From contig NZ_CP030117.1 in NCBI RefSeq assembly GCF_001039275.2, forward strand, positions 4,939,501-5,003,500: 64,000 nt of DNA. The letters run 5' to 3'. The DNA comes from Brevibacillus brevis (GTDB lineage: Bacteria; Bacillota; Bacilli; Brevibacillales; Brevibacillaceae). A program made the translations under genes and the position numbers. Shown here piece by piece: positions 41,371 to 50,822 of the stretch; the first letter of the stretch is position 1; every line of letters begins with the position of its first letter. The notes beneath the pieces were generated by a model that was not told the DNA's origin, made no database searches, and saw only the letters and a program-made list of their open reading frames with translations.

Positions 41371-42297
41371 TTAACAGAAGTGATCCGAATATTGTCCAAC
41401 TAGTACCTTCGTCGTTTCAATCCAGAGCTTCCGATGCAAAATCGTCGGACCCAATCTTCTTTCCATAAACCGCAACATTGGCTCGTTGTCATGCTCGACA
41501 AAGCACATACCAAAGGGAAACGCTGGTTGGGCATGCGCAATGGTTTTCATCAACAGCGTAATTCCTCTTGCCTGCTTCTGATACTTTTCCTGGACAAACA
41601 TCGTTTTGTACAAAAGCAGATTACCGGCCATTCGCTGTACGATCACCCAGCCAATGACTTTCCCCTGATAGCGCAAGCCTGTACTGTAATCGGGATCGAA
41701 TTTTCCTTCTTCAAAAAACGGAGACAACAGTGACGTGTACCATTGCCCTTCTCCCTGTTCAATGTCCAGTCGCTCTGCTGGTGTCAGGTCTTTCCATGGA
41801 AAGAGGGTAAAACCTTCGGGGAGCGCCAGCCTCTCCACCCACTGACATTCCCCCAACCGCATCGTGCCCAGTGTGTACATATAGGTTTTTACCTTTGGCA
41901 ACTGCCAGCCTTCCCTGATCGCAATTTTGGAGAGCCATGAAAAATCTTGTGCTTTGATGAAGCCAGCGAACTGCCCATCGCTGATGCCTTGCTCTCTCAT
42001 TTTTTGCTCAGCGTACCACAGCAGCTTCATGCCCATTCCCCGCCGTTGATGCCCCTCTGCTACCACAAGCTCGATGATCTTGGCCTGTCCTTCGTTTACA
42101 GCGGATCGCCCCAACACGATGCCCGCAGGCTGATTATTGTTAGAAGCCCCGAATCCCCAAACAGATGAGCTGTTGATCTGATCTAGCAACTCCAGGTGTT
42201 TGGGATGCACCAACGATTTATACGCCCGTGCAGTGCTGGCAGTCAGTTCCTCTAGTTGCAATGTTCGTACCTCCTCGATGGACTTTGGCTTACTCAT
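41371..42297 (-). CDS. Tandem GNAT acetyltransferase
   Basis: 308 residues with two GNAT-like halves. The first holds IIELVVAEGHQRRGMGMKLLWYAEQ (about 75-100), a good Q/R-x-x-G-x-G acetyl-CoA site. The second has WVIVQRMAGNLLLYKTMFVQEKYQKQARGITLLMK, in which the site is weaker. Its ATG overlaps the stop of the upstream surface-protein gene by 4 nt (ATGA), so the two are translationally coupled; a GNAT enzyme coupled to a surface protein is unusual. Substrate unknown. Confidence 0.82.
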   Translation of the reverse strand: MSKPKSIEEVRTLQLEELTASTARAYKSLVHPKHLELLDQINSSSVWGFGASNNNQPAGIVLGRSAVNEGQAKIIELVVAEGHQRRGMGMKLLWYAEQKMREQGISDGQFAGFIKAQDFSWLSKIAIREGWQLPKVKTYMYTLGTMRLGECQWVERLALPEGFTLFPWKDLTPAERLDIEQGEGQWYTSLLSPFFEEGKFDPDYSTGLRYQGKVIGWVIVQRMAGNLLLYKTMFVQEKYQKQARGITLLMKTIAHAQPAFPFGMCFVEHDNEPMLRFMERRLGPTILHRKLWIETTKVLVGQYSDHFC

Positions 42298-44960
42298 TGC
42301 TTGGGCTTTACAGGTGCTGTTGCTGTCCCTTGTATCAGATTCCCGGCCTTATCCCTCATGAAGCCTGGTTCAAAGGAAACCTTGCTCTGTTCCGTGATGA
42401 GAGACCCGAACGTGTTGTAGAACGTATCCTGGAACGTTACGCGAATGGTGTTTCCTGACACCTGGAATTTGGCATACGCCGTTACCTCTCTCTTGTCGTC
42501 AAATTTCCCGGAAGGTGAGAATAACAACCGTAAATTGGGATTTGGGTCATTACGAAGTGGTTCTGACGCCGACAATGTATAGGATGTTCCCTCTTCGGTG
42601 ACATCTGGAGACAATTGTGGGTAGGTAGCGTCAAAGCCGACACCAATCTCCTCTGTATCCAGCAAATCTGCACCCCGATACAGCTTGAACACTGCATAAG
42701 AGTTGTCATCTTCTGTTACCGTTGGTTTAGCCTTGATCGTCACTCCATAATCTCCATGGGTCATTTCCAGCAAAGACTCGTCGACCTCGACCGTGACGTA
42801 CTCCTTTTCATTGAGTACAAAACGATCCAACTGGTTGTCGTATTTGTACGAGAGAGGCTGGTTTTTTACAGATACCTCAAGATATTCGCTCAATACCCTT
42901 TTGTCCATTGCTGGCTCCCATTTGTCGGCAATCGTAACTTGACGGGAATGGGTCGGAGCAATCGGCAGCTCGATCTCGGCATCAGGCAAACGATCTATGC
43001 GTGGGTTGTTGAACAATATTTGAGCTTTTGCTACATAGGACATCCAGTGTGTTTTTTCTGGACTTTCACTTAGAAGCTCGACCTTGGAATAAGCCGCATT
43101 GATCATTTCCAAAGTGACCTTGGGCCTCAGTTCGATCATGTCATTCGTTGTATAAAGCCCCTCGACCGCTTGTTGAGCTTCATTCAGCAGATTTTTTCCG
43201 TTATCCAATAGCTCCTGTGCCTTTTGGATGTCTGCTAGCAGCAATACCTTTGTCTCCGAGCCATCTTTTAGTTTCTCCACTTTCGCCTTCGCTGCATCGA
43301 TAGTGCTCTGTGTCACTTCCGATTTTAGCGCTGTCTGGTTTTCATCAGCGAACAGGTCACGAACGGCTCTTTTTGCTCCGACTAGGAGCATGTCGTCATA
43401 CTGCTCCTGTGCCTTACCAATAAGAGCAAGCAGACCTGGCTTTTCCGACACGCGATCGTCCAGCTTCTCCACCAGCGTTTTGGCAGCATCAATGGTTTCT
43501 TGGGTAACATCAGGCTTCAAATCAGTCATATCCGGGTTCGTAAAAAGTCCCTCGACAGCCTGTTTCGCTTCCTCCAGCAGATTTTTTCCGTTATCCAAGA
43601 GTGTTTGAGCTTTCCCGATATCGGCAAGCAGACCTGGCTTTTCCGAGACACGATTGTCCAGACCCTCGACCAGCTTCTTCGCATCATCAATCTGTTTCTG
43701 GGTCGTTCCTGCCCGCAGTTCTTCTTTCTTCCCATCCGTAAACAGCTCTTCGACTGCTCTCTTCGCTTTTAACAGAGCCGGGATCGGCGGGGGATCGATT
43801 GGGGACGGAATCACAATGACAGGGTCTTTGAAACGGATGGAAAAACTGTCACTCGTGACATCTTTCTGTGCGCGCTTGATGTTTCGCTTGTCGATCGTGA
43901 AGCTGACCTCTTTTACAGTGTCTGCGACTGAATGCTTTCTGGCCTGTCCTGTAAACAAAATAGTGAGCTCGTCATCACTCTCTTGGTTGACCTCAATATC
44001 AAGCCCATCAGGCAGATGATGTACCTCGATATCATCGGCAGACAGTTCGCCAAGGAACTTGCCGTTAGACAGCTTAAGCGTTTGTTTTGCCGTGATGCTG
44101 CCATCATTTGCTCCTGCCTCTTCTATCACCGCCTCACTGACAGAAAGCGCGGGCAAATCAGGCAGCTCGGCTCCATCTATGGCTATCTCAAAGACGGCTT
44201 CCGCATCGTCCATTTTTGCCGTAATTTCTACTAAACCTTCTTTCTTGGCTGTTACCTTGCCCTCAAAGTTGACGAAGGCAATTCGTCTATTGCTAGAGCT
44301 CCAGATCAACTCCCGTCCTGTGACGATGCGGTCATGCTCATCCCAAGCAACCGCGACCAGTGTCATTGTCTTGTCCGTTTTATCTTCCGTTGATAACTCT
44401 GCATCTTTTGCCATCGCTACCAGCTCGATTCGCTCTGCTTTTGTCCCTTTCTCAGCGATCACGAATGGCTCAAATTCCTCTTCCTCACCGTCATACTGCA
44501 AGCGCAGGGAAACCGTCTGTTCTTTTTTGGCTGCACGAAACGGTGAAAAACTGAGCAAAACAAGCTGCTCTTCCTCTAGCCAGACAAAGCTTTTGATTTT
44601 AATCCTTGTGGGCTTTTGATCATCTATAGCGGCCGTCAAACGGAAATCCTTTACAGCAGGTGTCTTGTCTGGAGCAGTCTCCAGTCGATAAGCAATAAAA
44701 CCGTTAGTCGCTGTATGCCCCTCTGACTCTAGCAAGGACTCCCATGACTGGTTCTCTTCCTCTACGACTTCCTCTGATGCCTCTCGTACTTCCTCGTCTG
44801 TTTGGTCTTCAGCTACTGACGTACTGGCTGTCCCGATTGTCTGGATTTCTTTAATCGGATAGGACACGGCTGCATAGGCATTGCCGACAAAAGAAAGCAA
44901 AAAACCAGTGGAAACAACGGCAGTTAAGATTGTTTTGGCTTTCGGCTGCTGTTTACCCAT
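42294..44960 (-). CDS. Secreted surface protein with four Cry1Ac-D-VI-like helical repeats
   Basis: 888 residues. An ATG at 44960 (GAGGGGG upstream) gives a signal peptide ending NAYA (about 32). An acidic linker, a beta-rich part and a BIG2-like Ig domain (about 185-265, LIWSSSNRRIAFVNFEGKVTAKKEG) follow. Residues about 395-680 hold four ~70-residue repeats of the pattern A-V-x-x-L-F-T ... T-x-x-x-I-D-x-A-K-x-x-V-E-x-L ... L-L-x-x-I-x-K-A-Q, as in 'toxin Cry1Ac domain D-VI-related' surface proteins of Listeria and Bacillus. The C-terminal ~200 residues are beta-rich. No LPXTG or SLH motif, so attachment is unclear. Coupled to the GNAT gene. Confidence 0.82.
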   Translation of the reverse strand: MGKQQPKAKTILTAVVSTGFLLSFVGNAYAAVSYPIKEIQTIGTASTSVAEDQTDEEVREASEEVVEEENQSWESLLESEGHTATNGFIAYRLETAPDKTPAVKDFRLTAAIDDQKPTRIKIKSFVWLEEEQLVLLSFSPFRAAKKEQTVSLRLQYDGEEEEFEPFVIAEKGTKAERIELVAMAKDAELSTEDKTDKTMTLVAVAWDEHDRIVTGRELIWSSSNRRIAFVNFEGKVTAKKEGLVEITAKMDDAEAVFEIAIDGAELPDLPALSVSEAVIEEAGANDGSITAKQTLKLSNGKFLGELSADDIEVHHLPDGLDIEVNQESDDELTILFTGQARKHSVADTVKEVSFTIDKRNIKRAQKDVTSDSFSIRFKDPVIVIPSPIDPPPIPALLKAKRAVEELFTDGKKEELRAGTTQKQIDDAKKLVEGLDNRVSEKPGLLADIGKAQTLLDNGKNLLEEAKQAVEGLFTNPDMTDLKPDVTQETIDAAKTLVEKLDDRVSEKPGLLALIGKAQEQYDDMLLVGAKRAVRDLFADENQTALKSEVTQSTIDAAKAKVEKLKDGSETKVLLLADIQKAQELLDNGKNLLNEAQQAVEGLYTTNDMIELRPKVTLEMINAAYSKVELLSESPEKTHWMSYVAKAQILFNNPRIDRLPDAEIELPIAPTHSRQVTIADKWEPAMDKRVLSEYLEVSVKNQPLSYKYDNQLDRFVLNEKEYVTVEVDESLLEMTHGDYGVTIKAKPTVTEDDNSYAVFKLYRGADLLDTEEIGVGFDATYPQLSPDVTEEGTSYTLSASEPLRNDPNPNLRLLFSPSGKFDDKREVTAYAKFQVSGNTIRVTFQDTFYNTFGSLITEQSKVSFEPGFMRDKAGNLIQGTATAPVKPKQ
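43188..43615. repeat. DNA-level tandem repeats in the surface-protein gene
   Basis: GCAGATTTTTTCCGTTATCC occurs at about 43188-43210 and again at about 43578-43600, and AAGCAGACCTGGCTTTTCCG at about 43427 and 43627. They lie within the four helical repeats and allow recombination that would change repeat number. Confidence 0.68.
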
Positions 44961-45030
44961 ATGTAAATACCCCCTCTTTTTCTTCTGTATGACAAAACAA
45001 TGCAAACTAATGCTATCAGAGGAGGAAATG

Positions 45031-45058
45031 AAAAAAACCTAACAAAAGTTAGGTTTTT
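45031..45058. terminator. Bidirectional terminator downstream of the lipoate ligase gene
   Basis: AAAAACCTAAC / GTTAGGTTTTT stem with a 4-nt loop; strong T-tract on both strands. Confidence 0.85.
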
Positions 45059-45069
45059 GACGTACTTTT

Positions 45070-46059
45070 TTAAACGAGTAGCAGATCGACAAAAGAAGCT
45101 TGATCCAGCTTTCCGAAAAACTCCTGAAGATTGATATCAGCCAGTCGCTCACTAATAGAGGAGCGATCGTACGGCGTATCTCGCAGCACTGCTTCCAACT
45201 CTGCTACATCGCGTACACCGAAGAAATCCCCGTATATTTTCGCTTCTTTAATCTTGCCTTTTTCAATATCAAGCTGAATCTCCACGGTACCGATATCGAA
45301 ACGTTTGGATTGACGGTAATTGCTTTTCGGTGATTTGCCGTAGTTCCACTCCCAAGTCTGATAACGGGAACGGGAAAGCTCGTGGATTTTCTCCCAATCC
45401 TCGTCAGTCAGCTTGTATTCTTCGATCTCTCCTTCTCCAAAAATTGAATGGAGAACCGTCAGACGGAACTCTTCTATGGTCATCTTATCCACCAAAAACT
45501 CCGAAATGTTGGCGACGCGGCTGCGAATGGATTTGATCCCCTTGGACTGGATCTTCTCTGCGTTTACCTTCAGCGCAGACACGACGTTTTCCATCTCCGA
45601 ATCAAAAAGCAGCGTGCCGTGGCTGAACATACGTCCTTTGGTCGAATACTGCGCATTGCCAGAAATTTTCCGTTCCCCGACCTGTATGTCATTTCGTCCA
45701 GTCAGCTCTGCTTCTACCCCTAATGTTTTCAAGGCTTGTACAACGGGAGCCGTGAATTTGCGGAAATTGTGGAAGGACTCGCCGTCATCATTCGTAATAA
45801 AGCTGAAGTTGAGATTGCCCAGATCGTGATAAACCGCACCGCCGCCAGACAGTCTGCGAACGACGTGAATGTTATTTTCCTCTACATAGGTCGCATTGAT
45901 CTCTTCAATTGTGTTTTGGTTTTTCCCGATAATAATAGAAGGTTCATTGATATAAAACAGCAAGTAGTCGTCACTGTTGGGCAAATGCTTTAGAGCATAC
46001 TCCTCAATCGCCAAATTGATGCGCGGATCTGTAATCCCTTGATTATCGATGAATTTCAT
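45070..46059 (-). CDS. lplA: Lipoate-protein ligase A
   Basis: 329 residues. LplA motifs in order: NTIEEINATYVEENNIHVVRRLSGGGAVYHDLGNLNFSFI (about 52-91, with RRxSGGGAVYHD), GRNDIQVGERKISGNAQYS (about 122-140, with K in KISG), and RMFSHGTLLFD. A C-terminal accessory domain (about 250-329) is present. The enzyme activates free lipoate with ATP and joins it to lysine of E2 and GcvH proteins. A GGAGG lies before the ATG. Single gene with its own terminator, divergent from the chemoreceptor. Confidence 0.95.
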   Translation of the reverse strand: MKFIDNQGITDPRINLAIEEYALKHLPNSDDYLLFYINEPSIIIGKNQNTIEEINATYVEENNIHVVRRLSGGGAVYHDLGNLNFSFITNDDGESFHNFRKFTAPVVQALKTLGVEAELTGRNDIQVGERKISGNAQYSTKGRMFSHGTLLFDSEMENVVSALKVNAEKIQSKGIKSIRSRVANISEFLVDKMTIEEFRLTVLHSIFGEGEIEEYKLTDEDWEKIHELSRSRYQTWEWNYGKSPKSNYRQSKRFDIGTVEIQLDIEKGKIKEAKIYGDFFGVRDVAELEAVLRDTPYDRSSISERLADINLQEFFGKLDQASFVDLLLV

Positions 46060-46194
46060 TAGATAGCCTCCATCTGTAAGCGTTCTATCTTTCTATCATA
46101 CCATTTCCTGCTGGTTGTATTGCTTTCGAATCAGCTATGCAGGAAGCCTTTTTTCCTTTTCTAATTTTTTTGTAGATTTTTTGAAAATCCTCTA

Positions 46195-46220
46195 TAAAAA
46201 CGTTTTCATATTGTCGATAA
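46195..46220 (+). promoter_or_regulatory. Sigma-D-like (motility) promoter of the chemoreceptor gene
   Basis: TAAA (46195-46198), a 14-bp spacer, GTCGATAA (46213-46220) match the Bacillus sigma-D consensus TAAA-N14-16-GCCGATAT at 6 of 8 positions of the -10. About 78 nt to the start codon. Confidence 0.65.
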
Positions 46221-46297
46221 TTGACGTAAGTCTAGGGGCAATCATCTTGGTGTTTTCTTTTCTAGATGAAATACTATGGATCAACGAGGTGTTCTTT

Positions 46298-48055
46298 ATG
46301 AAAACAGCCAAGTTCTCCCGTTCAAGATCTCTACGTACGAAGCTCGTCCTGTTATGTCTCCTGCTATTGGCGCTTCCATGCCTTAACATCGGAATTCAGG
46401 GCTATTATTCTGCGAGCTACAGCTTGGACGACCTGGGCAGCCGCATCTTAAAAAACAACGTGAACTTGACGATTGAAATGATTGATGTTCTCCAGAAACA
46501 GGTCGAAGCTGGGAAAATCAGCAAAGAAGATGCGCAAGAGCAAGTAAAAATTCACATCCTCGGGCCTAAGCAATCAGATGGAACCCGCTCGATTAACAAA
46601 AATGTCGATTCCGGTGCTAGTGGATACATGTTCGTTCTGGATGAGAAAGGTGTCATGCTCGCCTCTCCTTCTATTGAGGGAAAGAATCAATGGGATGCAA
46701 AAGATCCTGATGGTATCTTTTTTACCCAAGAAATGATTAAGCGTGGTCAGGAAGGTGGCGGCTTTACATACTATCAGTGGTCGAAGCCAACGGAGCCAGA
46801 TGTTCTCTATCCGAAAATCGCCTACTCCAAGCTAGACCCTCACTGGGGATGGATCGTAAGCGCAAGCAGCTACATGGAAGACTTCAATGCCGCTGCTGAA
46901 AGTGTACTGTCTGATTTGCTGATCGTGCTGGGAATCTCCTTGATCGTCGGATTCGTCGTCTCGTGGTATGCCTCCGGGTTCATTTCCAAGCCGATTGCCC
47001 TGGTTGCCGAGCGCGTGAAAGAAATTGCCGGTGGTGATCTGTCCGGGAAAGACATCGTCGTAAAAAACCGTGATGAAATCGGACAATTGGTACATGACGT
47101 GACCCATATGACAGAGAATCTGCGCCAGCTCATCTCTCGTGTCCGCATCAGCTCTCTGCACGTCGCTTCTACCTCTGAGGAGCTGACGGCGAGTGCAGAA
47201 CAGACGAGCAAGGCAACCGAGCAAATTGCCGTCACGATGCAAGAGATCGCCATCGGAGCAGAAGATCAGTCCAAAACGATCGATGGAACGGTCAAGACGA
47301 TCAACGACATGTCCTCGCGTCTGCAACAAATTGCATCCAGTTCCGAACAAGTCTCTCTGACAGTCGATACAGCGAACATGCTGGTCTCAAGCGGCAATGA
47401 AGCGATTGGCGGTGCCATCGCTCAAATGAATTCCATCAACACTACTGTTCTCGAGTTGGCAGAATCAATCAAAATGCTTGGTCACCGCTCTTCAGAAATC
47501 AGCAACATTGTTGAGGTCATCACATCCATTGCCGAACAAACGAACCTGTTGGCGCTAAACGCTGCGATCGAAGCTGCCCGTGCTGGAGAGCATGGACGTG
47601 GATTTGCTGTTGTCGCCAATGAAGTACGTATCTTGGCCGAGCAATCAGCAAAATCTACTCAACAGATTAAAGACCTCATTAGCGCGATTCAGGTCGATAC
47701 GAACAAAGCCGTATACGTGATGGAGACGACGACATCTGAGGTTTCGGCTGGAATCGAAGTCGTACATGAAGCTAGCAAGGCCTTCCAGGAAATTTTGTCT
47801 GGAACGACAGAAGTAGCACGTCAGATTCAGCAAGTTACCACTGCTACTCATCATATGACAAGCGGAGCAGAGCAAGCTGTCCATTCCATTGAAGCGATTG
47901 CCACCACTGCGGAGACAACGGCTTTCGGAACACAAAACATTTCGGCTGCCGCTGAACAACAATTAGCCTCTATGGAGGAAATTTCGTCCTCTGCTGCTTC
48001 CCTGTCAAAAATGGCGGATGAGCTGCATGAATCGATTCAGCAATTTAAGGTGTAA
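46298..48055 (+). CDS. Methyl-accepting chemotaxis protein with sCache-type sensor
   Basis: 585 residues. TM1 about 17-38, an extracytoplasmic single-Cache domain (about 40-195: DSGASGYMFVLDEKGVMLASPSIEGKN, GGGFTYYQWSKP, HWGWIVSASSYMEDF), TM2 about 205-228, HAMP (about 228-282) and a signalling domain to the end with the conserved hairpin tip EQTNLLALNAAIEAARAGEHGRGFAVVANEVR. The start ATG at 46298 has GAGGTG upstream; the longer frame is rejected because the extra helix would break the usual layout. A sigma-D-like promoter lies upstream. Ligand unknown, likely a small carboxylate or amino acid. Confidence 0.93.
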   Translation: MKTAKFSRSRSLRTKLVLLCLLLLALPCLNIGIQGYYSASYSLDDLGSRILKNNVNLTIEMIDVLQKQVEAGKISKEDAQEQVKIHILGPKQSDGTRSINKNVDSGASGYMFVLDEKGVMLASPSIEGKNQWDAKDPDGIFFTQEMIKRGQEGGGFTYYQWSKPTEPDVLYPKIAYSKLDPHWGWIVSASSYMEDFNAAAESVLSDLLIVLGISLIVGFVVSWYASGFISKPIALVAERVKEIAGGDLSGKDIVVKNRDEIGQLVHDVTHMTENLRQLISRVRISSLHVASTSEELTASAEQTSKATEQIAVTMQEIAIGAEDQSKTIDGTVKTINDMSSRLQQIASSSEQVSLTVDTANMLVSSGNEAIGGAIAQMNSINTTVLELAESIKMLGHRSSEISNIVEVITSIAEQTNLLALNAAIEAARAGEHGRGFAVVANEVRILAEQSAKSTQQIKDLISAIQVDTNKAVYVMETTTSEVSAGIEVVHEASKAFQEILSGTTEVARQIQQVTTATHHMTSGAEQAVHSIEAIATTAETTAFGTQNISAAAEQQLASMEEISSSAASLSKMADELHESIQQFKV

Positions 48056-48080
48056 CGACGATCATCTCTCAAATGAAAAA

Positions 48081-48128
48081 GGCTGCCTTTGCTGGTCATC
48101 CCTGACATTGCAAACGCAGTCTTTTCCT
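48081..48128 (+). terminator. Terminator of the chemoreceptor gene
   Basis: GGCTGCCTTTGC / GCAAACGCAGTC stem with a 17-nt loop, then TTTTCCTTT. Confidence 0.55.
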
Positions 48129-48144
48129 TTCCATATCAGCCCAT

Positions 48145-49908
48145 TTAAGCCCGAGGCGGTTGCTCCGCTTCCCACGCAATCGCAATCGTCGTCCCCTGCC
48201 CGATAGCTGTTTTCACTTCGATTGAACCACCAAACGCTTCCACTAATGCTTTTGTAATGACCATCCCAAGGCCAGAGCCCTCCGTGCGGGACTCGGTGTC
48301 TGTGCCACGATAATACCTCTCGAAAAGTCGTTCCGCTGTTTCTTCATCCATCCCGCTTCCATTGTCGCTAAAAATGAGCACAACTGAAGATGGCTCGACT
48401 GCCTGTACACTGATGGACACAATCGTACCGCTCTCGTTGTGAATCAAGGCATTGGCAACCAGATTATCCACGATTCGCTGAAACCATGGCTTGTAGACGA
48501 GCATGTAAACAGGTTCGGCAGAGGGGATAAACCGGATGCAGCCTTCCGGGTACAAGGGATGTTTTGCTGCTTCCGTGATGGCTTCCGCTGTGCAACCATT
48601 CAGGTCAACGAGTTCGACTGTAGGAGCACCTTGTCCGTTCCTCAATCGATATGTCAGCGCCAAATCGTTGATCAAGTCTTCCATATATGCTGACTTGTCC
48701 AAAATAATCTTGGCGAAAGTATGTACCTCTTCTGTCGTCCACGTATACTCAGCATTTCCTAACAGATGCGCGTAGCCTTTGACAGAGGACAGCGGCGTTT
48801 TTAGATCATGGGAAACACCGGCGATCCACTCATTTCTCAATTGCTCTGTTTCTTGACGCAGCTTTTCGTTGCGGGAAAGCGTTTGCGACAAGGAATCCAT
48901 CGAGTCAATCACATCTTGGTAGATACGGTATTTACGCTTTCTCTTCCCTCGGTTGTCTTGGCTGAGCGGAACACCATCCGCATTGGCAGGCTCCTCGTAC
49001 TTTCCTCCACGCAGAAAGGTCAGCCATCGTAAAACATGAACAATCGGTGCGCCAAATCGCTGTCCGAACAAGTAGGACACAATCCCGAAGACGAACATCG
49101 CTGACAAGAGTAACACGCCCATCCCGATGAAAAGGGCCTTACTTTCCGGTGTCAAAAGCGGTTCTTCCCCGGGAGTCGTTCCTGGCAACGGAAAACTGAG
49201 CACCCAGGTTTGTCCGCTGTTTTGATCATAATGCGATACGATTGTTGCTCCGTAGCGATCCGGGTATATCGAGCGCAGCGCCAGTTCTTCCACCGAGAAA
49301 TCCTTGATCGCTTTTGCAGGCTTATTGAAGGAAGCCAGCTCCTCTCCCTTCGGGTCCAGGAGCTGCACCCACCCCGATCTACTCTTCAATTGATTTTGGA
49401 TGCTTGGAGGAAGCACGATCTCGTTATTTTTAAAATCAGCCTCCTTCATCGCCTGCTGCAAAAAGTCGTCATCGCGGTTCGTCATCCCATACAGCAAGGT
49501 GTGTACCACGCCGTCTTTTTCCTGTATCCATAGCGATAGCTGATACGGAAACGGGCTTTTTCGGAGCCAAAAAGCCGTTAATTGACCAGGACCATAGTAG
49601 CTGGGTACGTCAGGCGGGGTAAAGAAAGAGTCGGTGACATAACCCTTTTCATCAATCCGCTGAAGCCACCCTCCGCTATCCCGCACCTTCTCCAGCAGCG
49701 TCGGGTCAAAACGGACATCCTCTCCCTCTACTTCAATGGTCTGGATCAGCCTCTGCAAGCCGACACTCTCAAATTGACGGGAGGACTGTACTTTTGACAT
49801 TTCTTCCAGTGTCCAATATAACGTAAACCCGGCTAGCACAAAGAGAATGAGGCCAACCAGCACCAGCCACATGATGAGATGGAGCGCGATTCTACTCTTA
49901 ATATTCAT
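48145..49908 (-). CDS. Sensor histidine kinase
   Basis: 587 residues. TM1 (about 10-32), a large extracellular region (about 33-225), TM2 (about 228-252), a short juxtamembrane part, HisKA with ELRNEWIAGVSHDLKTPLSSVKGYAHLL (about 362-390) and HATPase with IVDNLVANALIHNESG, SDNGSGMDEETAERLFERYYRGTD and GSGLGMVI. The extracellular region has no named family here. It is downstream of its response regulator (11 nt overlap) and the pair faces the divergent M23 peptidase gene, so a cell-envelope stimulus is plausible. Confidence 0.92.
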   Translation of the reverse strand: MNIKSRIALHLIMWLVLVGLILFVLAGFTLYWTLEEMSKVQSSRQFESVGLQRLIQTIEVEGEDVRFDPTLLEKVRDSGGWLQRIDEKGYVTDSFFTPPDVPSYYGPGQLTAFWLRKSPFPYQLSLWIQEKDGVVHTLLYGMTNRDDDFLQQAMKEADFKNNEIVLPPSIQNQLKSRSGWVQLLDPKGEELASFNKPAKAIKDFSVEELALRSIYPDRYGATIVSHYDQNSGQTWVLSFPLPGTTPGEEPLLTPESKALFIGMGVLLLSAMFVFGIVSYLFGQRFGAPIVHVLRWLTFLRGGKYEEPANADGVPLSQDNRGKRKRKYRIYQDVIDSMDSLSQTLSRNEKLRQETEQLRNEWIAGVSHDLKTPLSSVKGYAHLLGNAEYTWTTEEVHTFAKIILDKSAYMEDLINDLALTYRLRNGQGAPTVELVDLNGCTAEAITEAAKHPLYPEGCIRFIPSAEPVYMLVYKPWFQRIVDNLVANALIHNESGTIVSISVQAVEPSSVVLIFSDNGSGMDEETAERLFERYYRGTDTESRTEGSGLGMVITKALVEAFGGSIEVKTAIGQGTTIAIAWEAEQPPRA

Positions 49909-50623
49909 TAGGAAGGCCCTTTTTCACCATTTTGTACCCGAGTCCCCTGACGTTCACCAAAAACTCCGGCTGCGCTGGATCGGGCTCGATGCGCTCCCGA
50001 ATCCGGTGGATATGTACCATGATGGTGTTGTCGTCACGTAAGCTATTCACGCCCCATACTCGTTCGTACAGCTCGCTTTTCGAAAATATCCGATTCGGAT
50101 TTTTGCACAAAAATAGCAACAGTTGGAAAACAAGGGATGGACAAGGAATGACTTTCCCCTCCACACAGAGCTCCCCTGCTGCTTCATAGACTTGAAAACG
50201 ACCAAAATCATAGACACCTTGAACGGGTGCTGTCGGTACGACCGGGTTCGGTTTGCGCGTACGGCGAAGCAATGCCTTGATGCGTGCGACAATTTCCATC
50301 GGATTAAACGGCTTCGTCACGTAATCATCTCCGCCAACGGCAAATCCGGTCAGCTTGTCAAAATCGGTATCTCTTGCACTCAAGAACAAAATCGGCGCAT
50401 CCGTCAGACGGCGGATGAATGGGCAAGCCTCTATGCCGCTCATGTTCGGAAGCGTTACGTCCAGGACGATCAGGTCATAGCTTTTTCGCTCGCAAGCACA
50501 AAGCGCCTCCTCGGACGTTTTCACCTTGTCGATCGAGTGGAATCCTTCTTTGTGCAGTACGGTCTCAAGCAATTGGAGGATGGCTTGCTCATCGTCCACG
50601 AGAAGGATAGCTGCATCTTTCAC
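49898..50623 (-). CDS. OmpR/PhoB family response regulator
   Basis: 241 residues. Receiver (about 5-120) with ILLVDDE, Asp in LIVLDVTLPNMSG, Lys in YVTKPFNP. C-terminal winged helix (about 140-235: VIPCPSLVFQLLLFLCKNPNRIFSKSELYERVWG, DDNTIMVHIHRIRERIEPDPAQPEFLVNVRGLGYKM). A GTG at 50623 (AAGGAG 10 nt upstream) is favoured; a GTG two codons earlier is too close. Pairs with the kinase at 48145. Confidence 0.92.
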   Translation of the reverse strand: MKDAAILLVDDEQAILQLLETVLHKEGFHSIDKVKTSEEALCACERKSYDLIVLDVTLPNMSGIEACPFIRRLTDAPILFLSARDTDFDKLTGFAVGGDDYVTKPFNPMEIVARIKALLRRTRKPNPVVPTAPVQGVYDFGRFQVYEAAGELCVEGKVIPCPSLVFQLLLFLCKNPNRIFSKSELYERVWGVNSLRDDNTIMVHIHRIRERIEPDPAQPEFLVNVRGLGYKMVKKGLPNEY

Positions 50624-50822
50624 GATCACTTCGCTCCTTTTGCGCTTTTGCGTTATCCTCCATTTTATCATGCGTAGTGCCAGCGCGCGTCCGTAACAAC
50701 CTTAACGGAATCATAATTTTGCGTATGTTCGAATTAAGCATCCTGTAAGCCAGCGTTTCGCGTCCGATAAGAGTCGCTTTCTATAATAGAGCTAGCGCTT
50801 AGAACAAGATAGGAGTGGCGAC

